In this document: piece after piece, positions 7,550-14,839 of the stretch
Layout of the letters: each line of letters starts with the position of its first letter
Position numbering within the stretch: position 1 is the first letter of the stretch
Program-made: the position numbers and the translations under genes
Assembly (NCBI GenBank): GCA_005884715.1
Contig: VAZZ01000389.1
Location: 1 to 15,492 of the forward strand
Source of the DNA: Alphaproteobacteria bacterium
GTDB taxonomy: Bacteria; Pseudomonadota; Alphaproteobacteria; Rhizobiales; Aestuariivirgaceae
Length of the DNA stretch: 15,492 nt
Direction of reading: 5' to 3'
Notes under the pieces: generated by a model
The model's input: only the letters and a program-made list of their open reading frames with translations
Told to the model about the DNA's origin: nothing
Database searches by the model: none

Positions 7550-8417
7550 TTAATTTGTGAGACTGCGTTGATGCATAATCCGGCCAATGAAATTGAGCGG
7601 CAGCTGTGCTGCGAGAATAGCCGTGGTGCCCGTGTGGTCGTAGTCGGGCGCTACTTCGACGAGATCGACGCCAACGACGGGACCGCGTTTTACCAGGCCA
7701 GCCAGAAGTTCGAGGATTTCATAATAAAGGAATCCGCCGTGGCTTGGCGTTCCGGTGCCGGGTGCTATCGAAGGGTCAAAGCCGTCAATGTCGATCGTCA
7801 CATAATAGCGGCGGTCCGCGGGCACGCGTTCAAGAACGGCATCCACCCCGAGTTTGCGAAATTGCCGCACCGAGAGAATGTCGGAACCCATGCGGCGGGC
7901 ATCTTCATAGCCTTCGCGTGCCGTTGACGAAACATTGCGAATGCCGATCTGGGTGAGGCCTGTGACATAGGATTTCTCTGCAGCCCGGCGCAGCGAAGGC
8001 GTTGTTGCAGGGAATGTTGATTGAGTGATCGCCGCCCAGTACCACGGGAAGTGCCCCGGCACCCAGTATTTTGCGCACGCCCAGTTCGATATTGGCGTGG
8101 CTCTTGATTGTATCGGTGTGGACGATGTCAGCATCGCCGATATCAACCATGCGAACCGCTTGCAGATAGGTGACGCCATCCTCATGGTCATAGGCGCCGG
8201 CGTGGCCGAAGGAGAAAAGCGTGGAGGCTTCGCGGATTGAGCGGGGACCGAAGCGGGCGCCGGACCGCCATTGCGTGCCAAAATCATAAGGAGCGCCCAT
8301 GATGGCGACGTCAGCTTCGATATTGTCCCAATCCAGTGTGACCGGCGATTTGCCAAAGGTGCTGATGCCCACAAAGGGCAGATCAAGCCGTTCCGATTGG
8401 TATCTATGGCCCGACAT
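7550..8417 (-). pseudogene. Agmatinase/arginase-family ureohydrolase, disrupted by an internal out-of-frame deletion
   Basis: Translation from ATG 8417 (AAGGGA six bases upstream) gives an intact N-terminal part up to residue 141, including the first metal ligand His131 in VVLGGDHSINIP. It then leaves the family frame and stops at 7905-7907. The family sequence resumes in another frame from about base 7996 with SLRRAAEKSYVTGLTQIGIR, continues through TIDIDGFDPSIAPGTGTP (two further metal Asp residues) and VVGVDLVEVAPDYD, and ends at TAA 7552. Between GGDH and QIGIR the family normally has about 30 more codons, including the DAHxD motif that supplies bridging metal ligands; these are absent. 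The frame change requires a loss of 3n+2 bases. A ureohydrolase would split a guanidino compound to urea and an amine. As sequenced, no active enzyme can be made. It is the first gene of the operon. Confidence 0.87.
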
Positions 8418-8472
8418 TGGGTTTCCCTTGCGCTAGTTTTGGACTGTTTTCGGATAAACCCTTTCTTTACTA

Positions 8473-8492
8473 TGAAAAATATCTTTATTTCA
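8473..8492. promoter_or_regulatory. Imperfect palindrome in the divergent promoter region, candidate LysR-type operator
   Basis: The 101-base gap 8418-8518 separates the minus-strand ureohydrolase/transporter operon from the plus-strand LysR gene and is markedly richer in A and T than its surroundings. Within it, TGAAA (8473-8477) and TTTCA (8488-8492) form an inverted repeat around a 10-base AT-rich centre. LysR-type regulators usually bind such a dyad (T-N11-A type, AT-rich) next to the divergent target promoter. The spacing does not give a perfect T-N11-A core, so this is a candidate only. I could not assign -35 and -10 boxes with confidence. Confidence 0.4.
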
Positions 8493-8518
8493 CGCGTCAC
8501 AATGATAAACATCAGCGT

Positions 8519-9436
8519 ATGGCATTGCGAACGTCCAAAACGCCCTTTTCCCCAACCGACTTGCGGCTGCTCCGCATCTTCCAGGCCGTGGTGCGCCATG
8601 AGGGTTTTGCCGCGGCACAGAACGAGCTTGGGATTTCTCCCGGAACAATCAGCAACCACATTGCCCAGCTTGAAGGGCGCTTCGGCGTTAGGCTGTGCGA
8701 ACGGGGCCGCAAGGGTTTCTCCCTGACCGACGAGGGGGTGCGCATCCATGAGGCCGCTGAAAATCTGTTGCGCTCAATCGAGAATTTCAGCGGCATCGTC
8801 GGCTCGGTTCGTGGCGAACTCTCGGGCACGGTGCATTTTGGCACTGTCGATGCGATGTACACCAACACGGATTTGCAACTGCAGAATGCCTTGGCGAAAT
8901 TCAATGAACGCGCGCCCCGCGTGCAAATCCATCTTGAAATCGCTTCCCCCCAGGACCTGCTGCAGCGGCTTCTGGATGGGCGCTATTCCCTGATCCTCAC
9001 CCCCATCGATGACGCCCACCCTTCCGTGCACGCCATAAGGCTTTTTGAGGAACGGCAATCGCTTTTTTGCGGCGCGCTGCATGAATTGTTCAAATCCCCT
9101 GACCGGGATCTGACGCCCGCCCGCTTGCAGCAATCTCCCTATGCAGCGCGCACTTATATGAAAGAGAACGCCGGACCCGCCAATTTCCCGTTCAGCAATG
9201 CAGCGCAGGCCTCGCATATGGAGAGCCTTGCCATTCTGATTCTCTCAGGCCGATATATTGGCTATCTGCCGGATCATTTTGCTGCACCTTTTGTCGAGCG
9301 CGGCAAAATGAAAAGCCTGCTGCCTGATTCAACATCATATTTTGATACGTTCTATCTGGCCCATAGAGGAGATGAAAAAAGCCGCGCGATGACTCTTCTC
9401 TTCGAGTGCCTCAGTTCCGGCGCTAGCACTAAATGA
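8519..9436 (+). CDS. LysR-type transcriptional regulator
   Basis: With the ATG at 8519 the protein has 305 residues, the usual LysR length. The frame is open further upstream, to 8417, but that extra stretch is the AT-rich promoter region and shows no domain. Residues about 12-70 form the winged helix-turn-helix: LRLLRIFQAVVRHEGFAAA, then GISPGTISNHIAQLE (recognition helix) and LCERGRKGFSLTDEG. The rest is a periplasmic-binding-like effector domain (ELSGTVHFGTVDAMYTN, LDGRYSLILTPID). It is transcribed divergently from the ureohydrolase/ABC/GMC operon, the standard arrangement for a LysR activator of that operon, with the pathway substrate or a product as probable inducer. The ribosome-binding site is weak, which fits a low-level regulator. 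Nothing looks damaged. Confidence 0.93.
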   Translation: MALRTSKTPFSPTDLRLLRIFQAVVRHEGFAAAQNELGISPGTISNHIAQLEGRFGVRLCERGRKGFSLTDEGVRIHEAAENLLRSIENFSGIVGSVRGELSGTVHFGTVDAMYTNTDLQLQNALAKFNERAPRVQIHLEIASPQDLLQRLLDGRYSLILTPIDDAHPSVHAIRLFEERQSLFCGALHELFKSPDRDLTPARLQQSPYAARTYMKENAGPANFPFSNAAQASHMESLAILILSGRYIGYLPDHFAAPFVERGKMKSLLPDSTSYFDTFYLAHRGDEKSRAMTLLFECLSSGASTK

Positions 9437-9533
9437 CATCCTCTATCAAGAACCTCCTAAAGTGCTTGAATGGAATTGCGTTAGACGTTCATTGCACTGC
9501 TGGATGTTAGAATGCTTTCACCAATGATGTCTG

Positions 9534-9959
9534 ATGGGCCTGTTACGAGGCGGGCTGACAAGCAAGATTCACGCTGTCGTCGAGGCCAATGGCTTGCCCG
9601 TACAATTGGGCCTTACACCCGGCGAGACTCACGACAACCAACTCTGCACTGAGCTACTGATGGGGTTGCAAGCGAAATCTATGTTGCTTACAGATCGCGG
9701 CTATGATGCAGATTGGATCAGGGCACTCGTTGACCAGCAAGGTGCGTGGCCAATATTCCGTCGAAACGCAATCGCAAGGACCCGATCTGCTTTGGTCCTT
9801 ACCTTTACTGCGCGCAACCTCGTCGAGCGGTTCTTCAACAAGATCAAGCAGTGTCGGCGTGTCGCTACCCGATATGACAAGCTCGCAGCCAACTATCTAG
9901 CCTTCATCAAACTCGCGTCAATTCGAATTTGGCTGCGCGCTAATGAGTCCACGCCCTAG
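9534..9959 (+). mobile_element. IS5-family (IS427-like) transposase remnant, 5'-truncated and internally altered
   Basis: A 141-codon frame carries the C-terminal half of an IS5-type DDE transposase. RGGLTSKIHAVVEANGLPVQ starts the recognisable homology (about base 9546). LLTDRGYDAD holds the second catalytic Asp, and ARNLVERFFNKIKQCRRVATRYD holds the catalytic Glu. The first catalytic Asp and the N-terminal half are missing. Between about 9749 and 9812 the frame reads nonsense, but the neighbouring frame gives NIPSKRNRKDPICFGPYLY, the expected family sequence. About one base was therefore lost at the Trp codon and two more before the Ala-Arg-Asn, restoring the frame. The right end is probably the GAGTCCACGCCCTAG at the stop; no matching left end was found. 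The rest of 9437-10000 (97 bases before and 41 after) shows nothing else recognisable. It cannot transpose by itself. Confidence 0.82.
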
Positions 9960-10000
9960 AATCATCATGGTCTACTACAGACGAAGCGTCCGTTTTCCGG

Positions 10001-11536
10001 CTAGGCGTCGATCGGAGCACCACCTTCGCGGGTTCGCCTGGCGATGAAACCATCAAGTTCGTCACGCAAAGCAATATCGAGACTAGGGGCTTCGAAATCG
10101 GCCAGCTTTTGTTTCCAGATCCGGTTGGCACGTTCCGTGGCGGTCTTGGCGCCGGTTTCAGTCCATCGGCCAAAATTCGACCAGTCAGACACCAGCGGTT
10201 CGTAAAACGCGGTCTGATAGCGTTCCATGGTGTGCTGGGTTGCAAAGAAGTGACCGCCCGGGCCGACATCACGGATAGCTTCGAAAGCGAGATCCTGCTC
10301 GCCGCAAGATACCTGCTGGAACATCTCGGCAAATGATTGCAGAAGCTCGAGGTCGGTGATCAATTTTTCAAATGATGCCGTGAGACCGCCTTCCAGCCAA
10401 CCGGCACCGTGAAGCAACAGGTTGCAGCCGCCCATGACGGCGCCCCAGGCACTCATCTGCGTTTCGTAGTCAGCCTGAACATCTGGAGCATTTGACGCGG
10501 TCCCAGCGGAAGAGCGCCATGGAAGCCCAATTCGCCGCGCCAACTGGCCGGCCCCGAAGGACGTCTTCACATGTTCGGGCGTTCCGAATGCAGGCGAACC
10601 GGACCGCATGTCGACATTGGACGCAAAGCTCCCGTAGAGAACCGGTGCGCCCGGGCGAACGATCTGGTACAAGGTTATTGCTGCAAGAGCCTCGGCATGC
10701 TGCAGGGACAGTGCTCCTGCAATGGTGATCGGCGCCATCGCCCCTGCCAGGCAAAATGGCGTGGCGATGAGCATTTGTCCCGCTTCGGCAAAATCAATGA
10801 TCCCTTGCGTCATCGGGACATCCAATTGAAGAGGTGAGTTCGTATTAATGACCGTGTAGCAACGCGGCGCCCGGGAAAACTCGTCTTCCGACAAGCCGCG
10901 GACGATGCGGATCATCTCAAAACTATCACGCACCTGCCCGGCGCCGCGGCAGAACACCCACGGCACCTTGTCGCTTAAAGTGAGAGCGGCCCGCATCGTC
11001 GCATAGTGGCGGAGATTCACCGGCACGTCCTGCGGTTCCATGATGGCGGCGAGCATGTGCAGAACGTCAAAGCTCTGGGTGAGCTTCACAAAGTTTTCAA
11101 GATCGGCAAGCGTCCCCGGCCGCTTGCCGCGATCGATATCCGAGGCATGAGGGGCGCCGGCGACCGAAAGAAACGATACATTGCGGCCGCCGAGGGTGAC
11201 GTTTCTGGCCGCCGATCCACCGATGAGTTCGACGGTCCTGGGAGCCGCCGACAGGGCGCTTTCGACAATAGCTTTCTCTAACCGCACGATCATCGTGTCT
11301 TCGTCGACGCCAGCGCCCGCCGACTTGAGTTTCTCTCTGCCCCCCTGATGAAGCACCCGAATACCGATTTCCTGGAGGATGCGCAGGGCATTCTGATGAA
11401 TGGCTTCGACCTGATCGTCGGTGAAGACGCGCATCGGCTCAAATGGATTGACTAGCCGCCTGTAGTCCACCGAGCGTCCAGGAGCGCCGGCGCGCGCTTT
11501 TCTCCTGCGCCTGTGATCGTGTTCGAAGGTTCCCAT
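10001..11536 (-). CDS. MttB-family (trimethylamine methyltransferase-like, non-pyrrolysine) methyltransferase
   Basis: The 511-residue product matches the length and plan of the MttB/COG5598 family: a basic N-terminal tail, FTDDQVEAIHQNALRILQEIGI, the ARNVTLGGRNVSFLSVAGAP strand, a TIM-barrel-like middle (FCLAGAMAPITIAGALSLQH, PVLYGSFASNVDMRSGSPAFGTPE) and a C-terminal SCGEQDLAFEAIRDVGPGGHFF. True trimethylamine enzymes carry pyrrolysine at an in-frame UAG; this frame has none, so it belongs to the non-pyrrolysine branch, whose studied members demethylate quaternary amines such as glycine betaine or proline betaine onto a corrinoid protein. No corrinoid protein gene is in the window. The flavoproteins nearby point to a methylated amine substrate. 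ATG 11536 has only a weak GGGA upstream. A candidate operator and promoter lie in front. Confidence 0.88.
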   Translation of the reverse strand: MGTFEHDHRRRRKARAGAPGRSVDYRRLVNPFEPMRVFTDDQVEAIHQNALRILQEIGIRVLHQGGREKLKSAGAGVDEDTMIVRLEKAIVESALSAAPRTVELIGGSAARNVTLGGRNVSFLSVAGAPHASDIDRGKRPGTLADLENFVKLTQSFDVLHMLAAIMEPQDVPVNLRHYATMRAALTLSDKVPWVFCRGAGQVRDSFEMIRIVRGLSEDEFSRAPRCYTVINTNSPLQLDVPMTQGIIDFAEAGQMLIATPFCLAGAMAPITIAGALSLQHAEALAAITLYQIVRPGAPVLYGSFASNVDMRSGSPAFGTPEHVKTSFGAGQLARRIGLPWRSSAGTASNAPDVQADYETQMSAWGAVMGGCNLLLHGAGWLEGGLTASFEKLITDLELLQSFAEMFQQVSCGEQDLAFEAIRDVGPGGHFFATQHTMERYQTAFYEPLVSDWSNFGRWTETGAKTATERANRIWKQKLADFEAPSLDIALRDELDGFIARRTREGGAPIDA

Positions 11537-11551
11537 GACAATCCCAATCGT

Positions 11552-11569
11552 CTGAACACATGTGTACAG
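11552..11569. promoter_or_regulatory. Palindromic site in front of mttB, candidate TetR operator (site 1)
   Basis: CTGAACACATGTGTACAG is an 18-base palindrome with a single mismatched pair, and its core ACACATGTGT is perfect. It lies 15 bases before the mttB start codon. A closely similar sequence occurs at 12375-12396 next to the tetR start: over the 21 bases ending in ACAG the two agree at 17 positions. Perfect short dyads of this size are typical targets of TetR-family dimers, and the tetR gene lies between the two sites, so binding by that protein is a good inference, not shown. Confidence 0.62.
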
Positions 11570-11589
11570 AGAATGCCGGTTTTGTTCAA
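11561..11589 (-). promoter_or_regulatory. Possible sigma-70-like promoter of mttB overlapping the operator
   Basis: On the minus strand, TTGAAC (bases 11589-11584) is followed after 17 bases by TACACA (11566-11561). The first agrees with the -35 consensus in its first four bases and the second only partly with the -10 consensus. The second hexamer lies inside the palindrome of site 1, so a bound repressor would cover it. The match is moderate and such matches arise by chance. Confidence 0.35.
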
Positions 11590-11647
11590 GCGCGATGTTC
11601 GGCGCGCGATCGTCGCTGCCGGCGAGGCGGCTATAAAGTTTGGCGGA

Positions 11648-12328
11648 TCAGCCTTTGCGCGCTTTCGCGCGCTTCTTCCGCATGACAAATGCGCTGGAGT
11701 TCTGGACGAAAGCGAGAAACCGGCGCAGGTCGGCTTTCGAGGGCTCTTCGTTGGTAAACGCACGCAAATAGGCTTCGACATGCGAAAGCCTGGTTTCCAT
11801 CGGCTCCTCGAGATCGAGCACATAGTAGCCAACTTGCATATAATACAGAACGCGGGCGCGAATGAATGCGTCCTCGTCAGCGAAACCGTGGCGTCGGTAC
11901 ATTTGCTTGATCGCCACGAGCCGGGCGTCGTCGGCCTTCTCGACCAATGTCCTTACTGCTTTCGACTGCCTGGCCCAGTTCCGGACTGCAATATCAAGCC
12001 GGGGACTGTAGGTGTTTTCACTGACCCAGCACTCAAAAATATTGAGGACCCCTTTCACCGCCGTTTCAGAAGGCCGTTTGGCGTGCTCGACGATTGCCGC
12101 GGTATTTGTAGACATCCAATGCTGAAGGAGATGATCAAGAAGATCCTTGCGATTCTTGAAATACCAATAGAAGCTTGATCTCGACACCTTCAACTTCTTG
12201 GCCAGCGGCAATACCAGGACCGCCTCGATGCCCTCGCGGATCAGGATCGCAAGTGCCGCATTCAGCCAGTCATCCTTGGTCGCCTTGAGGGTGCTGCGCT
12301 GCGCCGGCCGGGTAGGTTTCTGCAACAT
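11648..12328 (-). CDS. TetR-family transcriptional regulator
   Basis: The 226-residue product has the N-terminal TetR helix-turn-helix at about residues 17-65 (DDWLNAALAILIREGIEAV, then LPLAKKLKVSRSSFYWYFKN with the family's Tyr-Trp-Tyr-Phe-Lys/Asn-x-Lys-Asp-Leu-Leu end), followed by a helical ligand-binding domain of usual length and a basic tail (MRKKRAKARKG). The start at 12328 has only a weak AAGAG before it. The gene is read in the same direction as mttB, 111 bases upstream of it, and divergently from the flavoprotein gene. Similar 21-base sites occur on either side of it, so it probably represses itself, mttB and the flavoprotein genes until a methylated amine or pathway intermediate appears. 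The frame is intact. The ligand is unknown. Confidence 0.9.
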   Translation of the reverse strand: MLQKPTRPAQRSTLKATKDDWLNAALAILIREGIEAVLVLPLAKKLKVSRSSFYWYFKNRKDLLDHLLQHWMSTNTAAIVEHAKRPSETAVKGVLNIFECWVSENTYSPRLDIAVRNWARQSKAVRTLVEKADDARLVAIKQMYRRHGFADEDAFIRARVLYYMQVGYYVLDLEEPMETRLSHVEAYLRAFTNEEPSKADLRRFLAFVQNSSAFVMRKKRAKARKG

Positions 12329-12374
12329 ATGCTCTTGTTTGCATGAAACAGCCCATTTCTCAAGCGCGATTCAC

Positions 12375-12396
12375 GGCTAGACACATATGTACAGCC
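12375..12396. promoter_or_regulatory. Second copy of the operator-like motif between tetR and the flavoprotein gene (site 2)
   Basis: The sequence ACACATATGTACAG at 12381-12394 differs at one position from ACACATGTGTACAG in front of mttB. The wider segment GGCTAG...CAGCC (12375-12396) is an imperfect dyad with matching GGCT/AGCC ends about the same centre as site 1. It lies 46 bases from the tetR start and 38 bases from the flavoprotein start, inside the shared divergent promoter region 12329-12434. Clear -35 and -10 boxes could not be assigned for either direction. Confidence 0.6.
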
Positions 12397-12424
12397 GCTG
12401 TAATCATCGGACCCAGGTCTGCTT

Positions 12425-12432
12425 GGAGGTGA
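12425..12432 (+). promoter_or_regulatory. Ribosome-binding site that fixes the flavoprotein start at 12435
   Basis: GGAGGTGA at 12425-12432 puts the GGAGG core five bases before ATG 12435. An in-frame ATG at 12387 would add 16 residues, but it lies within operator-like site 2 and has no ribosome-binding site. Residue numbering from 12435 also places the FAD motif exactly as in the tandem paralogue at 14840. Confidence 0.75.
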
Positions 12433-12434
12433 TC

Positions 12435-14796
12435 ATGAAAGCCAATTATCGGGCCGTGGTGATTGGCGGGGGCGTCGTCGGCGCTTCCGTGCTCTATCAT
12501 CTGGCAAAGCTTGGCTGGAGGGACATTGTCCTTCTGGAACGCGAAGTATTGACCGCGGGCTCGAGCTGGCATGCCGCCGGCGGATTTCATGCCCTCAATG
12601 CAGATCCCAATATTGCCGCCCTGCAAGCCTATACAATAGACCTGCTGTCCGAGATCGAAAAGGAATCCGGTCAGAGCGTTGGAATGCACATGACCGGAGG
12701 GGTGTCCGTCGCATCGGCGCCCGAGAGATGGGAATGGCTGCAATCGGCCTATAGGGTCTTTCAGACGATGGGAATCGAGGATGTGCGCCTTGTCGGTCGC
12801 GATGAGATTGCCGAGGCCTGTCCGATCATCAGCACCGACGGCGTGCTCGGCGGCCTCTATGCCGATCGGGAAGGGTATATCGATCCGTCCGGCGTGGCGC
12901 ATGCCTATGCGAAGGCTGCGAAATTGCGCGGCGCCTCGGTGATCGAGCATAATCGCGTGCTGGATTTGCAAGCGAGGCCCGATGGCGGATGGACTGTGGT
13001 GACCGAGAACGGCGTGATCGCCGCCGAACATGTCGTGAACGCGGCCGGCCTCTGGGCGAAGCAAGTCGGGCGCATGGCAGGACTGGAATTGCCGGTCTCG
13101 CCCATGGAGCATCATTACCTGGTAACGGAGGCAATCCCCGAACTCCAGAATTCGAAACGCGAGCTGCCGCTGGTCGTCGACCTCGAAGGCTTCACCTACC
13201 TTCGACAAGAGCAGAAAGGCGTATTGCTCGGGATATATGAGCGTAACTTCAGACATTGGAACATGGATGGCGCGCCCTGGGACTATGGCACCGAGCTCAT
13301 CCAGGAGGACATCGACAGAATTTCGGAAGAGCTGGCATTCGGTTTTGACCGGTATCCGGTTCTGGCCAGGACGGGAATCAAGCGGTGGGTGAACAGCGCA
13401 TTCACATTTTCGCCGGACGGCAATCCCTTGGTCGGCCCGGTGCGCGGATTGCGAAACTACTGGGTCGCCTGTGGCGTCATGGCCGGATTTCTCCAGGGCG
13501 GGGGCGTCGGGAAGGCGCTGGCCGAGTGGATGGTTCATGGTGAACCGGCAAGCGACATCTATGGCATGGACATAGCGCGATATGGCACGTTTGCCTCCAA
13601 TCGCGAATATATTCGTCAGACGACCGGCCAGTTCTATTCGCGCCGTTTCGTGATGTCCTATCCCAATGAGCAGCTTCCGGCAGGACGGCCGGTTAAGAAA
13701 CCTGGCGCCTACCGGGACATGTCGGATGCCGGCGCAAGATGGGGCTGCTCCTGGGGGCTGGAGATTCCACTCTATTTTGCTCCGCCCGACTTCGAAGAGA
13801 AGCCGACGCTCAAGCGCTCCAATGCGTTTGATATCGTGGGTGAGGAATGCCGGAACCTGCGCCGGGGAACGGGCCTTCTCGATATCTCGGCGTTTTCGCG
13901 AATTGCCCAAAGAGCGGCGAGCCAGGCTTGCTCCGATGCTGAGCCACGATGGCCGCCTCAAGGGAGATCTCACCGTCCTGAACTGGGGCGGTGGAACATG
14001 GTGGATCATGGGATCCTATTATCTGCGCGAATGGCACATGCGATGGTTCGAAAGCCAGGCGATTGACGGTGTCGCGATACGCGATATCTCCGATGACTAT
14101 GCGGGATTTTCGATCTCGGGGCCCAATTCAAACAAATTGCTCATGCGGGTGACCAGGGACGATGTGTCCAGCAAAGCGCTGCCGTTCCTGGGTTGCGGGC
14201 ATTTCGACATTGGACTTCTGCGCTGCAAGGTCGCCCGCATATCCGTGGCTGGCGAACTTGGTTACGAGATGAGCTGCGCCGCCGCGGAGCATCAGGCGCT
14301 GCGCGAGACGCTCATCAAGGCCAGCGACGGTCTCGGACTTGTGGAGATCGGATTCAACGCCCTGCTGTCGCTTCGACTGGAGAAGAGCTTTGGCATATGG
14401 TCGGCCGAATATCGCCAGGGATACACACCGGGAATGACGGGATTGGACAGGTTCGTAGTCTTCGACAAGGCGCAGTTCATCGGGCGTGATGCAGCGCTCA
14501 AGGAAAGATCGCTTGGGTCGCAAACATTGCTCGTTACCCTTGAGGTCGACGCGGGCGATGCCGATGCGTCCGGTTATGAGCCCGTCTAGCAGAATAGCCG
14601 GCGCGTCGGCTATGTCACATCGGGCGGCTATGGACATACGATCGGCAAGAGTCTGGCGCTCGCATTGGTCGATCGCCAGAGTGCTGAGGTGGGCACGAGG
14701 CTGAGTGTTCATATCGTGGGGGATGAGCGTGCGGCGGTCGTGATTGCGCCATCGCCTTATGATCCTGAAAATAAAGCCATGCGGGTCAAGATCTAG
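12435..14796 (+). pseudogene. Dimethylglycine/sarcosine dehydrogenase-like flavoprotein with GcvT-type domain, broken by a deletion and a stop codon
   Basis: From ATG 12435 the first 488 or so residues are intact family sequence: FAD motif VVIGGGVVGAS (G11, G13, G16), LTAGSSWHAAG with His46 at the position of the covalent-flavin His of dimethylglycine dehydrogenase, and FTFSPDGNPLVGPV in the DAO domain. At about 13899, after GLLDISAFSR, the frame fails and ends at 14066. The family sequence resumes from 13900 in another frame (ELPKERRARLAPMLSHDGRL) and runs through the GcvT-type folate domain (ISGPNSNKLL, VAGELGYEM). About 20 codons, the first strands of that domain, are missing, by a loss of 3n+2 bases. 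A second lesion, TAG at 14587, stands where relatives have a Trp codon; after it 68 more family residues (RRVGYVTSGGYGHTIGKSLA) run to TAG 14796. It would have oxidatively demethylated a methylated glycine-like amine, passing formaldehyde to folate. Confidence 0.88.
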
Positions 14797-14839
14797 GCAA
14801 GTTCTTGCGTGAGCAGGCGCATCAATGTGGTGAGGCAAG

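Noticed and set aside
7990..8000. Programmed ribosomal frameshifting in the ureohydrolase
   Set aside because: No slippery heptamer is seen, and a frameshift would still leave out about 30 codons with essential metal ligands.
8418..8518. Guanidine (ykkC-type) riboswitch ahead of the ureohydrolase
   Set aside because: The gap is short and AT-rich and lacks the conserved GC-rich helices and purine motifs. A LysR regulator already explains control.
8417..8518. Upstream extension of the LysR gene to 8417
   Set aside because: It would run through the AT-rich promoter gap and add 34 residues with no LysR similarity. ATG 8519 gives the normal family length.
7550..8749. A single 399-codon minus-strand gene covering the C-terminal ureohydrolase part and extending into the LysR gene
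   Set aside because: Its upstream 240 or so codons are out-of-frame sequence of the ureohydrolase and antisense of the LysR gene. Only the part below about 7996 is family sequence, so it belongs to a frameshifted pseudogene.
12387..12434. ATG at 12387 as the start of the first flavoprotein
   Set aside because: It overlaps operator-like site 2 and has no ribosome-binding site, whereas ATG 12435 has GGAGG at ideal spacing and aligns with the paralogue's start.
12360..14009. Long minus-strand open frame (549 codons) opposite the first flavoprotein gene
   Set aside because: It shows no recognisable domain, and its length follows from codon bias of the GC-rich coding strand. The plus strand has clear FAD and DAO motifs.
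14587..14589. The TAG in the first flavoprotein as a pyrrolysine or other recoding site, given the nearby MttB homologue
   Set aside because: The MttB gene has no in-frame TAG, no pyrrolysine genes are present, the position is Trp in relatives, and the same gene is frameshifted upstream. A nonsense mutation is simpler.
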